From Pseudomonadota bacterium (lineage in GTDB: Bacteria; Desulfobacterota; Desulfobulbia; Desulfobulbales; DAOVYS01), in NCBI GenBank assembly GCA_030635485.1, contig DAOVYS010000209.1:1-5051 (forward strand): a stretch of 5,051 nucleotides of DNA. The letters are read 5' to 3'. Shown here piece by piece: positions 1 through 5,051 of the stretch. Positions within the stretch are counted from its first letter, which is position 1, and every line of letters begins with the position of its first letter. A model generated the notes under the pieces. The model was not told the origin of the DNA, did no database searches, and worked only from the letters and a program-made list of their open reading frames with translations. Both the position numbers and the translations under genes were made by a program.

Positions 1-896
1 ATCGCCAGGAACATGAGCATCGTCTCCACCATTCTGCCGATAGATTCGCCTCGCAGCTCAACCTTGAAACCCTCTTGCCGGTATGAGGACGGGCGCGAAA
101 CGGTAAGGTCTATGTGCGTTGTGTTACCCCCTCGCTTAATCTCCCACGGGTGCCCACCTCCTCCTCTTTTGGGATAATTGCCGTCGATCCAATCGGCAAA
201 CTCCTGCTCGGAGGCTGGATCTATGTCCAGAAGCCCTTCGTGCCGGCCATCGGCATATCGGCTGTACATCTCTCGACCAGACAAAGATTCATCGATTGTC
301 TCCTCTTTACGCTTCCCGGCTATATAGGCGATTCTGCAATACTGGAAATAATCATCCGCTGTCATGGACGAGACTTCCGTGTTCTCCGCTTTGAGGAAAA
401 AGCCAACTTCGACCAGACGCACCAGCTTCAAGGTCCTGTCCTTGCCCAGTTCCCTATCAAGGCGGTAAACATCAGGGAGAGAGGCGCGTATGAGAGCATT
501 GGGGGCAACACCGTATCTGTGACGTAACGGGTACTCGACCTGAATTCGTTTGTTGGCCTTTATCCAGTCTTTCCGGGCAACGTTCAGCCATTTTCGCGCG
601 GATGCGATTAGTGGTTCCCATACCGATGCCAGTTGGCCATGGTTTTCAACAGAGTAAAAAGAGGCTCCCATGGAGTCCATTGCTCGCACGCCCTTTTTCG
701 GTTCGACCTCCAGGCTGCCACCACCGCCGAAATGAGTGATGTAGAAGGTGTGCTTGTACTTGTTGACATGCAGGTGATTCCATTTTTTCCCCTTGTCCGG
801 AAACAAGATATTCCAAACGCGGTCCAAAGCGGACAACTCGTAGGAGAAATCACTCAACTCCTTCATTAAAGCGAAAGTTGAAGCCGTCAGTTCCAT
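1..896 (-). CDS. Uncharacterised protein, C-terminus cut by window edge
   Basis: An uninterrupted frame of 298 codons plus two bases runs off the left edge, so the C-terminus is unseen. The start ATG (896-894) is the first possible one, because an in-frame TGA lies three codons upstream (905-903). A GGGAG at 911-907 sits 10 nt before it. The protein looks soluble: I see no signal peptide and no membrane segment. Landmarks are an N-terminal part with a glycine run (FGGGGSLEVEP, about 56-66), a basic helical stretch (about 95-120), YPLRHRYG (122-129), YADGRHEGLLDID (214-226) and a striking block GGGGHPWEIKRGGNTTHIDL (245-264). I do not recognise the family, so no function is assigned. The His, Trp, Glu and Arg residues of the block could be catalytic or ligand-binding, but that is a guess. 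It has its own promoter and lies beyond the terminator of the thi operon, so it is a separate transcription unit. AGG, CGA and ATA codons appear repeatedly, which may hint at a different origin. Confidence 0.85.
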   Translation of the reverse strand, partial: MELTASTFALMKELSDFSYELSALDRVWNILFPDKGKKWNHLHVNKYKHTFYITHFGGGGSLEVEPKKGVRAMDSMGASFYSVENHGQLASVWEPLIASARKWLNVARKDWIKANKRIQVEYPLRHRYGVAPNALIRASLPDVYRLDRELGKDRTLKLVRLVEVGFFLKAENTEVSSMTADDYFQYCRIAYIAGKRKEETIDESLSGREMYSRYADGRHEGLLDIDPASEQEFADWIDGNYPKRGGGGHPWEIKRGGNTTHIDLTVSRPSSYRQEGFKVELRGESIGRMVETMLMFLA

Positions 897-990
897 TGCT
901 CTTCAGCTCCCATATGTCTCATAGTTGCCTATTTCTACAGTAAGAATAAATAGAAAATTTTCCACATATCACCTTTATACCATCCTGACC

Positions 991-1019
991 ATACTACGGG
1001 CACTCAGTATTTTGGTCAA
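991..1019 (-). promoter_or_regulatory. Predicted sigma-70-type promoter of the left-edge gene
   Basis: On the minus strand, TTGACC (1019-1014) and TAGTAT (996-991) are separated by exactly 17 nt. They match the -35 consensus at five of six positions and the -10 consensus at four of six. Transcription would begin near 985 and leave a leader of roughly 90 nt before the ATG at 896. It lies after the terminator at 1096-1143, as expected for an independent unit. The call rests on sequence match alone. Confidence 0.5.
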
Positions 1020-1095
1020 GAAAAATGGATCTTCAAAAAACCTACAGGGTTGGCTGTACTGTGTTTTCACCTCCATCTCAATTCCGTAAAGGCAC

Positions 1096-1143
1096 AAAAA
1101 AAAAAGCCCGTATCGCAGATAACTAATTGCAATACAGGCTTTT
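1096..1143 (-). terminator. Strong intrinsic terminator after the thi-purH operon
   Basis: Read on the minus strand, the arms 1143-1128 and 1117-1102 form a 16-bp stem around a 10-nt loop (1127-1118). Every position pairs in the RNA, two of them as G-U wobbles. The same arms read on the plus strand give A-C mismatches at those two places, which fixes the orientation. The 3' arm runs into a tract of ten U residues (1105-1096). It lies 119 nt after the AICAR transformylase stop and 19 nt after the partial cobalamin-riboswitch sequence. It may therefore be the former expression platform of that riboswitch, now serving as the operon terminator. Confidence 0.85.
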
Positions 1144-1162
1144 ACGGACAAAATAGTATTCA

Positions 1163-1260
1163 CCAAAGCAAATCTTCCGACTTACTTACGGACATCCCAC
1201 CGGCCACGCCTTCCCGTCACAAATGAGAGTGGCATTATGCGGCCTCTATAACCGCTTACC
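1163..1260 (-). ncRNA. Partial (3' half) cobalamin riboswitch-like element
   Basis: The minus strand carries, in the right order, the blocks typical of the 3' half of the B12 riboswitch. These are GGTAAGCGG (1260-1252), GCCACT (1233-1228), GGGAAGGCG (1215-1207), GGGATGTCCG (about 1198-1189) and AAGTCGGAAGATTTGC (about 1183-1168). The 5' half is absent: there is no GGTGAAAATCC-like block and no CCGC core. The space where it should lie is the conserved C-terminal coding end of the AICAR transformylase gene, whose stop is only 2 nt away. A functional cobalamin sensor is therefore unlikely, and this looks like a remnant left by a deletion or rearrangement. Downstream there is a terminator but no obvious B12-related gene. 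The identification is by recalled consensus, not by a covariance-model search. Confidence 0.68.
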
Positions 1261-1262
1261 AA

Positions 1263-2552
1263 TCAATGCTTAAATGCCCTCTGACCGGTAAACATCATTG
1301 CCACCTTAGGATCTGCTTCGTTGCAGGCTTCTATGGTCTCAAAATCCCTCATAGATCCGCCGGCCTGAAGGATTGCTGAAACGCCCTGTTTGATACCCAC
1401 GTCGGCACCGTCCCTGAACGGGAAAAATGCGTCTGAAATCATGACGGAACCTGGAAGACCCGCCTTGTCCTCTCTTGTCTTGGCCTCAATGGCGCCCCTT
1501 TCGGCCGCATCCCGTTTACCCTTCTTAATCTCGATCATCAGATCGGAATACGAGATTCCGTGGGTGTCGTAACAGACCATGTCGGCATATTTTATATAGG
1601 CCTTATGAACCGCGATCTCGGCAACTCCTACCCGGTCCTGTTCTCCTGTGCCGATTCCCACTGTGCAGCCGTCTTTGACATAAATTACGGAATTCGAGGT
1701 TACACCGTGCATAACCGCCCAGCCGAACAGCATATCTTCGATCTCGAGGTCGGTCGGTTCACGTTCAACCTTGTATTCCTTATCCTTATAGGTTGTTACC
1801 GCGGGTTTCAGGTCATCAATCGACCGGATTGAATTTACCGCGGACTGCTGCACGATTATGCCGCCGTCAATCAGGCTCTTAAAATCCACAAAACGATACT
1901 TTTCAAAATCCGCCAGCCTGTCTATACGGTTCATCCGAATCACGCGCAGATTCTTCCTGGCTTTAAGGATCTCAAGTGTGCCGTCTTCAAAGTCAGGAGC
2001 GCACACCACCTCCAGGTAATTTTTACTTAAGGCCTCTGCTGTTGCCTTGTCGCACGGACGGTTCAAGACCACGCATCCGCCAAATGCGGCAATCCGGTCC
2101 GTCCGGTCAGCTCTAGTATAGGCCTCTTCCAGAGAAGTTGCGCAGGCAACTCCGCACGGATTGTTGTGTTTTAAAATGGCTGCGGCAGGTTTGTCCATCA
2201 TATACTTGATAATGTTCAAGCCGTTGTCTACATCCGTTAAGTTGATCTTTCCCGGATGTTTGCCGACCTGCACCATATCCTCCACATTGATCCCGCTGAC
2301 AAGACCGTTGCCCGGTTCGATAAACCGGCAATCCCCCAGCACCAGATTCCCGTTCACCAGCTCATAGAGGGCCGCTTCCTGGTCCGGATTTTCGCCATAC
2401 CGTAATCCACGTTCATCCACGGAACCGTCGCCCATGGTGATTTCCCAGCTCTTTTTCCGATAGACCAGTGTCTGATCATCAAATGAAATCTTCATCTCCA
2501 TTGGAAAATGGTCACCGAGAATAGTAGTGTACATCTTTTTTATATCTGTCAT
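1263..2552 (-). CDS. purH: Stand-alone AICAR transformylase (PurH C-terminal domain type)
   Basis: This enzyme transfers a formyl group from 10-formyltetrahydrofolate to AICAR, giving FAICAR, the penultimate step of IMP synthesis. The 429-residue protein has only the transformylase part of PurH. Bifunctional PurH is about 510-530 residues with an N-terminal IMP cyclohydrolase (MGS-like) domain of about 190 residues; here only some 50 unrelated residues precede the family motif RYGENPDQ (51-58). Visible landmarks are the catalytic Lys-His in LKHNNPCG (K128, H129), AFGG (156-159), SNSV (286-289), GIGTGEQDR (299-307), FFPFRD (376-381) and the C-terminal FTGQRAFKH. The usual NPHQ reads NPDQ. A charged segment before FFPFRD is longer than in E. 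coli PurH. I chose ATG 2552 because GGGAGG lies 10 nt upstream; a TTG at 2582 would add ten residues. It is the last gene of the thiSGH run, 52 nt after thiH. IMP cyclohydrolase must be encoded elsewhere. The symbol purH is used for lack of a better one. Confidence 0.92.
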   Translation of the reverse strand: MTDIKKMYTTILGDHFPMEMKISFDDQTLVYRKKSWEITMGDGSVDERGLRYGENPDQEAALYELVNGNLVLGDCRFIEPGNGLVSGINVEDMVQVGKHPGKINLTDVDNGLNIIKYMMDKPAAAILKHNNPCGVACATSLEEAYTRADRTDRIAAFGGCVVLNRPCDKATAEALSKNYLEVVCAPDFEDGTLEILKARKNLRVIRMNRIDRLADFEKYRFVDFKSLIDGGIIVQQSAVNSIRSIDDLKPAVTTYKDKEYKVEREPTDLEIEDMLFGWAVMHGVTSNSVIYVKDGCTVGIGTGEQDRVGVAEIAVHKAYIKYADMVCYDTHGISYSDLMIEIKKGKRDAAERGAIEAKTREDKAGLPGSVMISDAFFPFRDGADVGIKQGVSAILQAGGSMRDFETIEACNEADPKVAMMFTGQRAFKH

Positions 2553-2562
2553 TACAAAATTT

Positions 2563-2568
2563 CCTCCC
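2563..2568 (-). promoter_or_regulatory. Ribosome binding site fixing the AICAR transformylase start
   Basis: GGGAGG on the minus strand ends 10 nt before ATG 2552-2550. It lies inside the ten extra codons that would be read from the upstream TTG at 2582. This favours the ATG and makes the longer N-terminus unlikely. Confidence 0.65.
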
Positions 2569-2604
2569 ACCTGGTCCGCCAAAGACGGAAAGTGATTTGG
2601 TAAA

Positions 2605-3705
2605 CTAATGCAATTGAAAGGTCATATCCCAATCCTTGCATACCGGGTCAAATCCTCTATTTTTTATATCACTACACACTTCGGCCATCAGTCGATGATC
2701 GCCTATTGAAAACTGTTCACCCGTCAGATCAGGATTTCCATAACCTCCAGGCGCTGTGCAGGATCCTGCTGAATAACGCGTCGGGCCTAATCCGATCATC
2801 CCATCACGGAAACGGGATTCTTCCCTGGTTGAAAGAATCAGACCCACGTCCTGATCAAAGATGCGCATGGCAAAGAGCATCTGGGCCAGATTCCGTTCCG
2901 ACACGTCCATACTGGAGGTAAAATCACCTTCAGCAGGCCTGAGCCTTGGGAATGAAACCGTAAAAGCTGTTTTCCAGAATCTCTTTCTAAGCCATGCAAG
3001 ATGAAACCCGAGCGCCAGCGCATCCGCCCGCCAGTCACTGAGCCCTAAAAGAACGCCTATGCCGACTTCACGCATCCCTGCTTCAGCGGCCCGGGCCGGG
3101 ATATCTATCCTGTATTCATAATCGCGCTTTTTCCCTGACAGATGAATCTCTTTATAAGTCTTTTGTTCGTAGGTCTCCTGATATACCGCAACACCTGTAA
3201 TGCCTGCCGCAAAAAGGCGGGCGTATTCATCGGTTTCCAGCGGCTGGACCTCAATGGAGACCGAGGCGAACCGTTCACGGAGCCTGAGGGCAAGGGCCTC
3301 GAAATAATCCACACCCATTGCCTTAGGCGCATCCCCGGACACGAGCAGGATATGGTTGAAACCGCGATTATGCAGGATCATGGCCTCGCTTTCCGCCTCT
3401 TCAAGGGAAAGCTTACGCCTGTCGATCCGGTTGCCCGCCGAGAAACCGCAATAGAGACACTGGTTTGTGCAAAAATTTGAAAGATAGACCGGCGCATAGA
3501 TCTGGATCGTCTTTCCAAACCGATACATGGTAATTTCAGATGACCGGGCAGCTGTCTGTTCCAGAAAGCCATCCGCTGCCGGTGAAAGGAGAGCTGCCAG
3601 ATCCGATAAATCCGGGTGCGGCGATTTTAACGCATGCAGGACATCCCCTGCTGTTCGGGAAGCGACAAGCTCTTTCAGTTCTGAAAACGGGGGAAGCGAA
3701 AACAT
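2605..3705 (-). CDS. thiH: 2-iminoacetate synthase ThiH (radical SAM tyrosine lyase)
   Basis: ThiH uses S-adenosylmethionine and a [4Fe-4S] cluster to split tyrosine into dehydroglycine (2-iminoacetate) and p-cresol. Dehydroglycine supplies the C-N unit of the thiamin thiazole to ThiG. The 366-residue length fits the family (about 370-380). The radical SAM triad is C78, C82 and C85 in FCTNQCLYCGF, on a strand after IQIYAPVYLSNF. Further family marks are LLVSGD (120-125), the VQPL and YQETY segments, SFPRLRP, TRYSAGSCTAPGGYG and the C-terminal IGDHRLMAEVC...GFDPVCKDWD. ATG 3705 is the only sensible start, since the next Met is at residue 59. No good Shine-Dalgarno sequence is visible, and thiG ends only 15 nt upstream, so translation may be coupled to thiG. 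Use of ThiH rather than glycine oxidase ThiO points to anaerobic life. Confidence 0.96.
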   Translation of the reverse strand: MFSLPPFSELKELVASRTAGDVLHALKSPHPDLSDLAALLSPAADGFLEQTAARSSEITMYRFGKTIQIYAPVYLSNFCTNQCLYCGFSAGNRIDRRKLSLEEAESEAMILHNRGFNHILLVSGDAPKAMGVDYFEALALRLRERFASVSIEVQPLETDEYARLFAAGITGVAVYQETYEQKTYKEIHLSGKKRDYEYRIDIPARAAEAGMREVGIGVLLGLSDWRADALALGFHLAWLRKRFWKTAFTVSFPRLRPAEGDFTSSMDVSERNLAQMLFAMRIFDQDVGLILSTREESRFRDGMIGLGPTRYSAGSCTAPGGYGNPDLTGEQFSIGDHRLMAEVCSDIKNRGFDPVCKDWDMTFQLH

Positions 3706-3720
3706 TGTATCTATTTGGAT

Positions 3721-4488
3721 TTACCTCAAAAAATCTAGCCCTGTTTCCGGTGAGGATGCAGACGCCTCGGTCCTGTGCGAACCAAGACCGGCTTCAAAGG
3801 CCTCCCGTCCGGCAAGCACGCCTTTTGCAAAAGCGGCTGCCATCTTAACAGGATCTTGCGCAACCGCGATTGCCGTGTTGACAAGCACTGCGTCAGCTCC
3901 GATTTCCATGGCCAGGGCCGCATGGGAAGGCGCGCCCAGTCCCGCATCCACTACAACCGGGACCCTGGCCTGTTCGATAATGATCTCAAGCTGATGGATT
4001 GTCAAGAGCCCCTGGTTAGTCCCGATCGGTGAACCAAGAGGCATTACCGCGGCTGCTCCCGCGTCCTGCAGACGCAGTGCCAGAACAGGATCGGCATTTA
4101 TATACGGGAGAACGGTAAAGCCCTCCTTTACAAGCACCTCAGCCGCTTTCAAGGTCTCAACAGGATCAGGCAGAAGTGTCCGCGGATCGGGCGTCACCTC
4201 AAGTTTCAGCCAGTCTCCCCCGCCAACGGCCCTTGCAAGCCTTGCCAGCCGGACCGCCTCATCAGCATCTCTGGCGCCTGATGTGTTCGGAAGAAAGAAA
4301 TACTTCTCCCGGTCAAGCACACTCATGATATCATCTGAAGGGTCATTCAGATCCACACGACGCAGGGCAACCGTTACCATCTCCGCCCCGGATGCCTCAA
4401 TAGCCTTGATCATGACCGCTGATGATGAAAATTTCCCCGTCCCTGCAAAAAGCCGGGAAGCGAATTTCCTTCCAGCAATACTCAACAC
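3721..4488 (-). CDS. thiG: Thiazole synthase ThiG
   Basis: ThiG is a TIM-barrel enzyme. It condenses 1-deoxy-D-xylulose 5-phosphate, dehydroglycine and the thiocarboxylate of ThiS into the thiazole phosphate of thiamin. With the GTG start at 4488 the protein is 255 residues, the normal family length. It begins VLSIAGRKFASRLFAGTGKF, as ThiG proteins do. The lysine of DWLKLEV (K95) corresponds to the Schiff-base lysine known near residue 96 in B. subtilis ThiG. Other marks are LPNTSG (66-71), LPDPVETLKAAE, MPLGSPIGTNQG, VVVDAGLGAPSHAA and GADAVLVNTAIA. The frame is open upstream to ATG 4563, but that would overlap thiS and add 25 residues foreign to the family. GGGAGG at 4502-4497 lies 8 nt before the GTG, and TTG 4485 is a less likely start. 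There is 1 nt between the thiS stop and this start, which suggests translational coupling and balanced output of two partners that form a complex. Confidence 0.96.
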   Translation of the reverse strand: MLSIAGRKFASRLFAGTGKFSSSAVMIKAIEASGAEMVTVALRRVDLNDPSDDIMSVLDREKYFFLPNTSGARDADEAVRLARLARAVGGGDWLKLEVTPDPRTLLPDPVETLKAAEVLVKEGFTVLPYINADPVLALRLQDAGAAAVMPLGSPIGTNQGLLTIHQLEIIIEQARVPVVVDAGLGAPSHAALAMEIGADAVLVNTAIAVAQDPVKMAAAFAKGVLAGREAFEAGLGSHRTEASASSPETGLDFLR

Positions 4489-4489
4489 C

Positions 4490-4690
4490 TTATCCGCCTC
4501 CCACAAATCGAAACAATTCCACGACAGAGCCCTCTTTAAGAGTATGGGACTCAAATTCATCACGTATCACGATATCCCCATCACATTCAACAACAACCAA
4601 GGCGGGATCAAGTTCCAGAGTCCTGATCAACTCCGCCACCCTGATATCCCGGTCCACTTCCCTCTCTTCACCGTTACAGACAATTCTCAT
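4490..4690 (-). CDS. thiS: Sulfur carrier protein ThiS
   Basis: ThiS is a small ubiquitin-fold protein. Its C-terminal glycine is adenylated by ThiF and converted to a thiocarboxylate that delivers sulfur to ThiG. The 66-residue length is typical. The protein begins with a beta-strand MRIVCNGEE, carries VVVECDGDIV in the middle and ends LFRFVGGG, with the terminal Gly-Gly essential for sulfur loading. The start is ATG 4690, preceded by a modest GGAAACAGGG ribosome-binding region. It is the first gene of thiS-thiG-thiH-AICAR transformylase. No thiF or thiE is visible in the window, so the activating enzyme must be encoded elsewhere or be shared with another carrier system. Confidence 0.94.
   Translation of the reverse strand: MRIVCNGEEREVDRDIRVAELIRTLELDPALVVVECDGDIVIRDEFESHTLKEGSVVELFRFVGGG
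4497..4502 (-). promoter_or_regulatory. Ribosome binding site fixing the thiG GTG start
   Basis: GGGAGG on the minus strand is embedded in the last codons of thiS, which encode the terminal Val-Gly-Gly-Gly. It stands 8 nt before GTG 4488-4486. The same bases thus encode the functional Gly tail of ThiS and initiate translation of its partner ThiG. Confidence 0.7.
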
Positions 4691-4790
4691 CCCTGTTTCC
4701 GAGCAAAAAAACTACAACTATTTAATATTACAACATTACAGACCAATAGAACCTGACCATGGACCGATCATCTCTCTTTAGTAAAAGACG

Positions 4791-4835
4791 GAAAAATCAA
4801 CATACATCACCTCTAGTCAGTATGGTAGATTTTTC
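4791..4835. repeat. Imperfect inverted repeat between rtcB and thiS
   Basis: GAAAAATC (4791-4798) and GATTTTTC (4828-4835) are perfect 8-bp complements. Inside them ATAC (4802-4805) pairs with GTAT (4820-4823), and C4801 pairs with G4824. This gives a stem of about 14 bp with one mismatch and one bulge around a 14-nt loop. It starts 27 nt after the rtcB stop. On the minus strand the 3' arm is U-rich, so it could be a weak, AU-rich terminator of rtcB or a leader structure of the thi operon. The loop on the minus strand contains AGAGGTGAT, which resembles a ribosome binding site but serves no convincing gene. The remaining intergenic DNA (4691-4790) shows no clear promoter. Confidence 0.45.
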
Positions 4836-4861
4836 TCGTAATATTTTAGCGGCAACCTTTT

Positions 4862-5051
4862 TTATCCTTTAATCACCGCCAGGGGATGCAGTTCCACAAC
4901 AACCTCTACAAGGTCCAGTTGATTATCAATGACCTCATCAATGTCCTTGTAGGCCCCGGCGGCCTCATCCAGGTCCCGCCGACCGCGGATGGAATGAATG
5001 ATACCCTTATCATTCAGCCGCTTCTGCTCCTTGCCCAGATCAAGCTGACGC
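4862..5051 (-). CDS. rtcB: RNA-splicing ligase RtcB, C-terminal end only
   Basis: RtcB joins RNA 2',3'-cyclic-phosphate or 3'-phosphate ends to 5'-OH ends, using GTP and manganese. Only the last 62 residues are in the window; the gene enters across the right edge and ends at TAA 4864-4862. The visible part matches the family terminus: KGIIHSIRGRRDLDEAA, then GAYKDIDEVID, then an amphipathic stretch ending LHPLAVIKG. RtcB proteins characteristically finish with Lys-Gly. In the archaeal enzyme the penultimate Lys and a Tyr about 30 residues before it contact the guanine nucleotide; K61 and Y34 of this fragment would correspond. The guanylated His and the metal-binding residues lie upstream, outside the window. 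It is co-directional with the thi genes, but the 171-nt gap and the inverted repeat make a shared transcript uncertain. Confidence 0.9.
   Translation of the reverse strand, partial: RQLDLGKEQKRLNDKGIIHSIRGRRDLDEAAGAYKDIDEVIDNQLDLVEVVVELHPLAVIKG

Noticed and set aside
114..527. Plus-strand open frame of 137 codons
   Set aside because: It lies opposite the 298-codon minus-strand frame, which has a ribosome binding site, a promoter and protein-like composition. The plus-strand translation resembles no family.
935..967. Ten-codon leader ORF (ATG at 967) in the 5' leader of the left-edge gene, preceded by AAAGGTG
   Set aside because: The ribosome-binding spacing is very short, the peptide (MWKIFYLFLL) has no regulatory codon run, and such short frames arise by chance.
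1035..1058. Small minus-strand hairpin TACAG-loop-CTGTA followed by GG and six U
   Set aside because: Five base pairs are too few for a confident terminator, and a far stronger one lies just upstream.
975..1166. Minus-strand open frame of 63 codons, with an internal ATG at 1076 giving 33 codons
   Set aside because: The long version reads straight through the strong terminator. The short version covers the predicted promoter and has only a weak ribosome binding site.
3527..3994. Plus-strand open frame of 155 codons across thiH and thiG
   Set aside because: It is antisense to two well-supported conserved genes and gives a low-complexity Ala/Ser-rich translation typical of a shadow frame.
4489..4563. 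N-terminal extension of ThiG to ATG 4563
   Set aside because: The 25 extra residues overlap thiS, are foreign to ThiG proteins and lack a suitable ribosome binding site; GTG 4488 fits the family start.
4749..4756. GAACCTGA, which resembles part of a TPP riboswitch
   Set aside because: It is on the plus strand, opposite to the thi genes, and the other conserved THI-box blocks are missing.

Overview
The window reads almost entirely on the minus strand and shows a thiamin-thiazole and purine gene cluster. The organism looks like an anaerobic bacterium. The oxygen-sensitive tyrosine lyase ThiH is used instead of the oxidase ThiO, and the AICAR transformylase is a free-standing, unfused protein. 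Together with moderate GC content, this suggests Desulfobacterota or a similar anaerobic lineage. That placement is inference; there is no rRNA or other marker here.

Layout from right to left, in the direction of transcription. The last 62 codons of an rtcB RNA ligase gene enter at the right edge and stop at 4862. A 171-bp intergenic region follows, with an inverted repeat (4791-4835) but no recognisable TPP riboswitch. Next comes a tight run thiS (4690-4490), thiG (4488-3721), thiH (3705-2605) and a stand-alone AICAR transformylase gene (2552-1263). The gaps are 1, 15 and 52 nt, so these four genes are probably one operon. ThiS carries the sulfur, ThiH makes dehydroglycine from tyrosine, and ThiG joins both to deoxyxylulose phosphate to give the thiazole of thiamin. 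The fourth protein formylates AICAR in purine synthesis; thiamin and purine routes share the precursor AIR.

Two bases after the last stop codon lies what looks like the 3' half of a cobalamin (B12) riboswitch (about 1260-1163). Its 5' half is missing. A very good intrinsic terminator (1143-1096) follows. Beyond that there is a ribosome-binding-like sequence with no convincing gene, then a near-consensus sigma-70-type promoter (-35 at 1019-1014, -10 at 996-991).

That promoter precedes a long gene on the minus strand, from 896 to beyond the left edge. It has 298 codons without a stop and encodes a protein I do not recognise, with a notable GGGGHPWEIKRGGN block. The stretch 897-1262 therefore looks like a junction between the conserved thi/pur cluster and a different, probably accessory, region. 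The orphaned half-riboswitch is the most unusual thing in the window.
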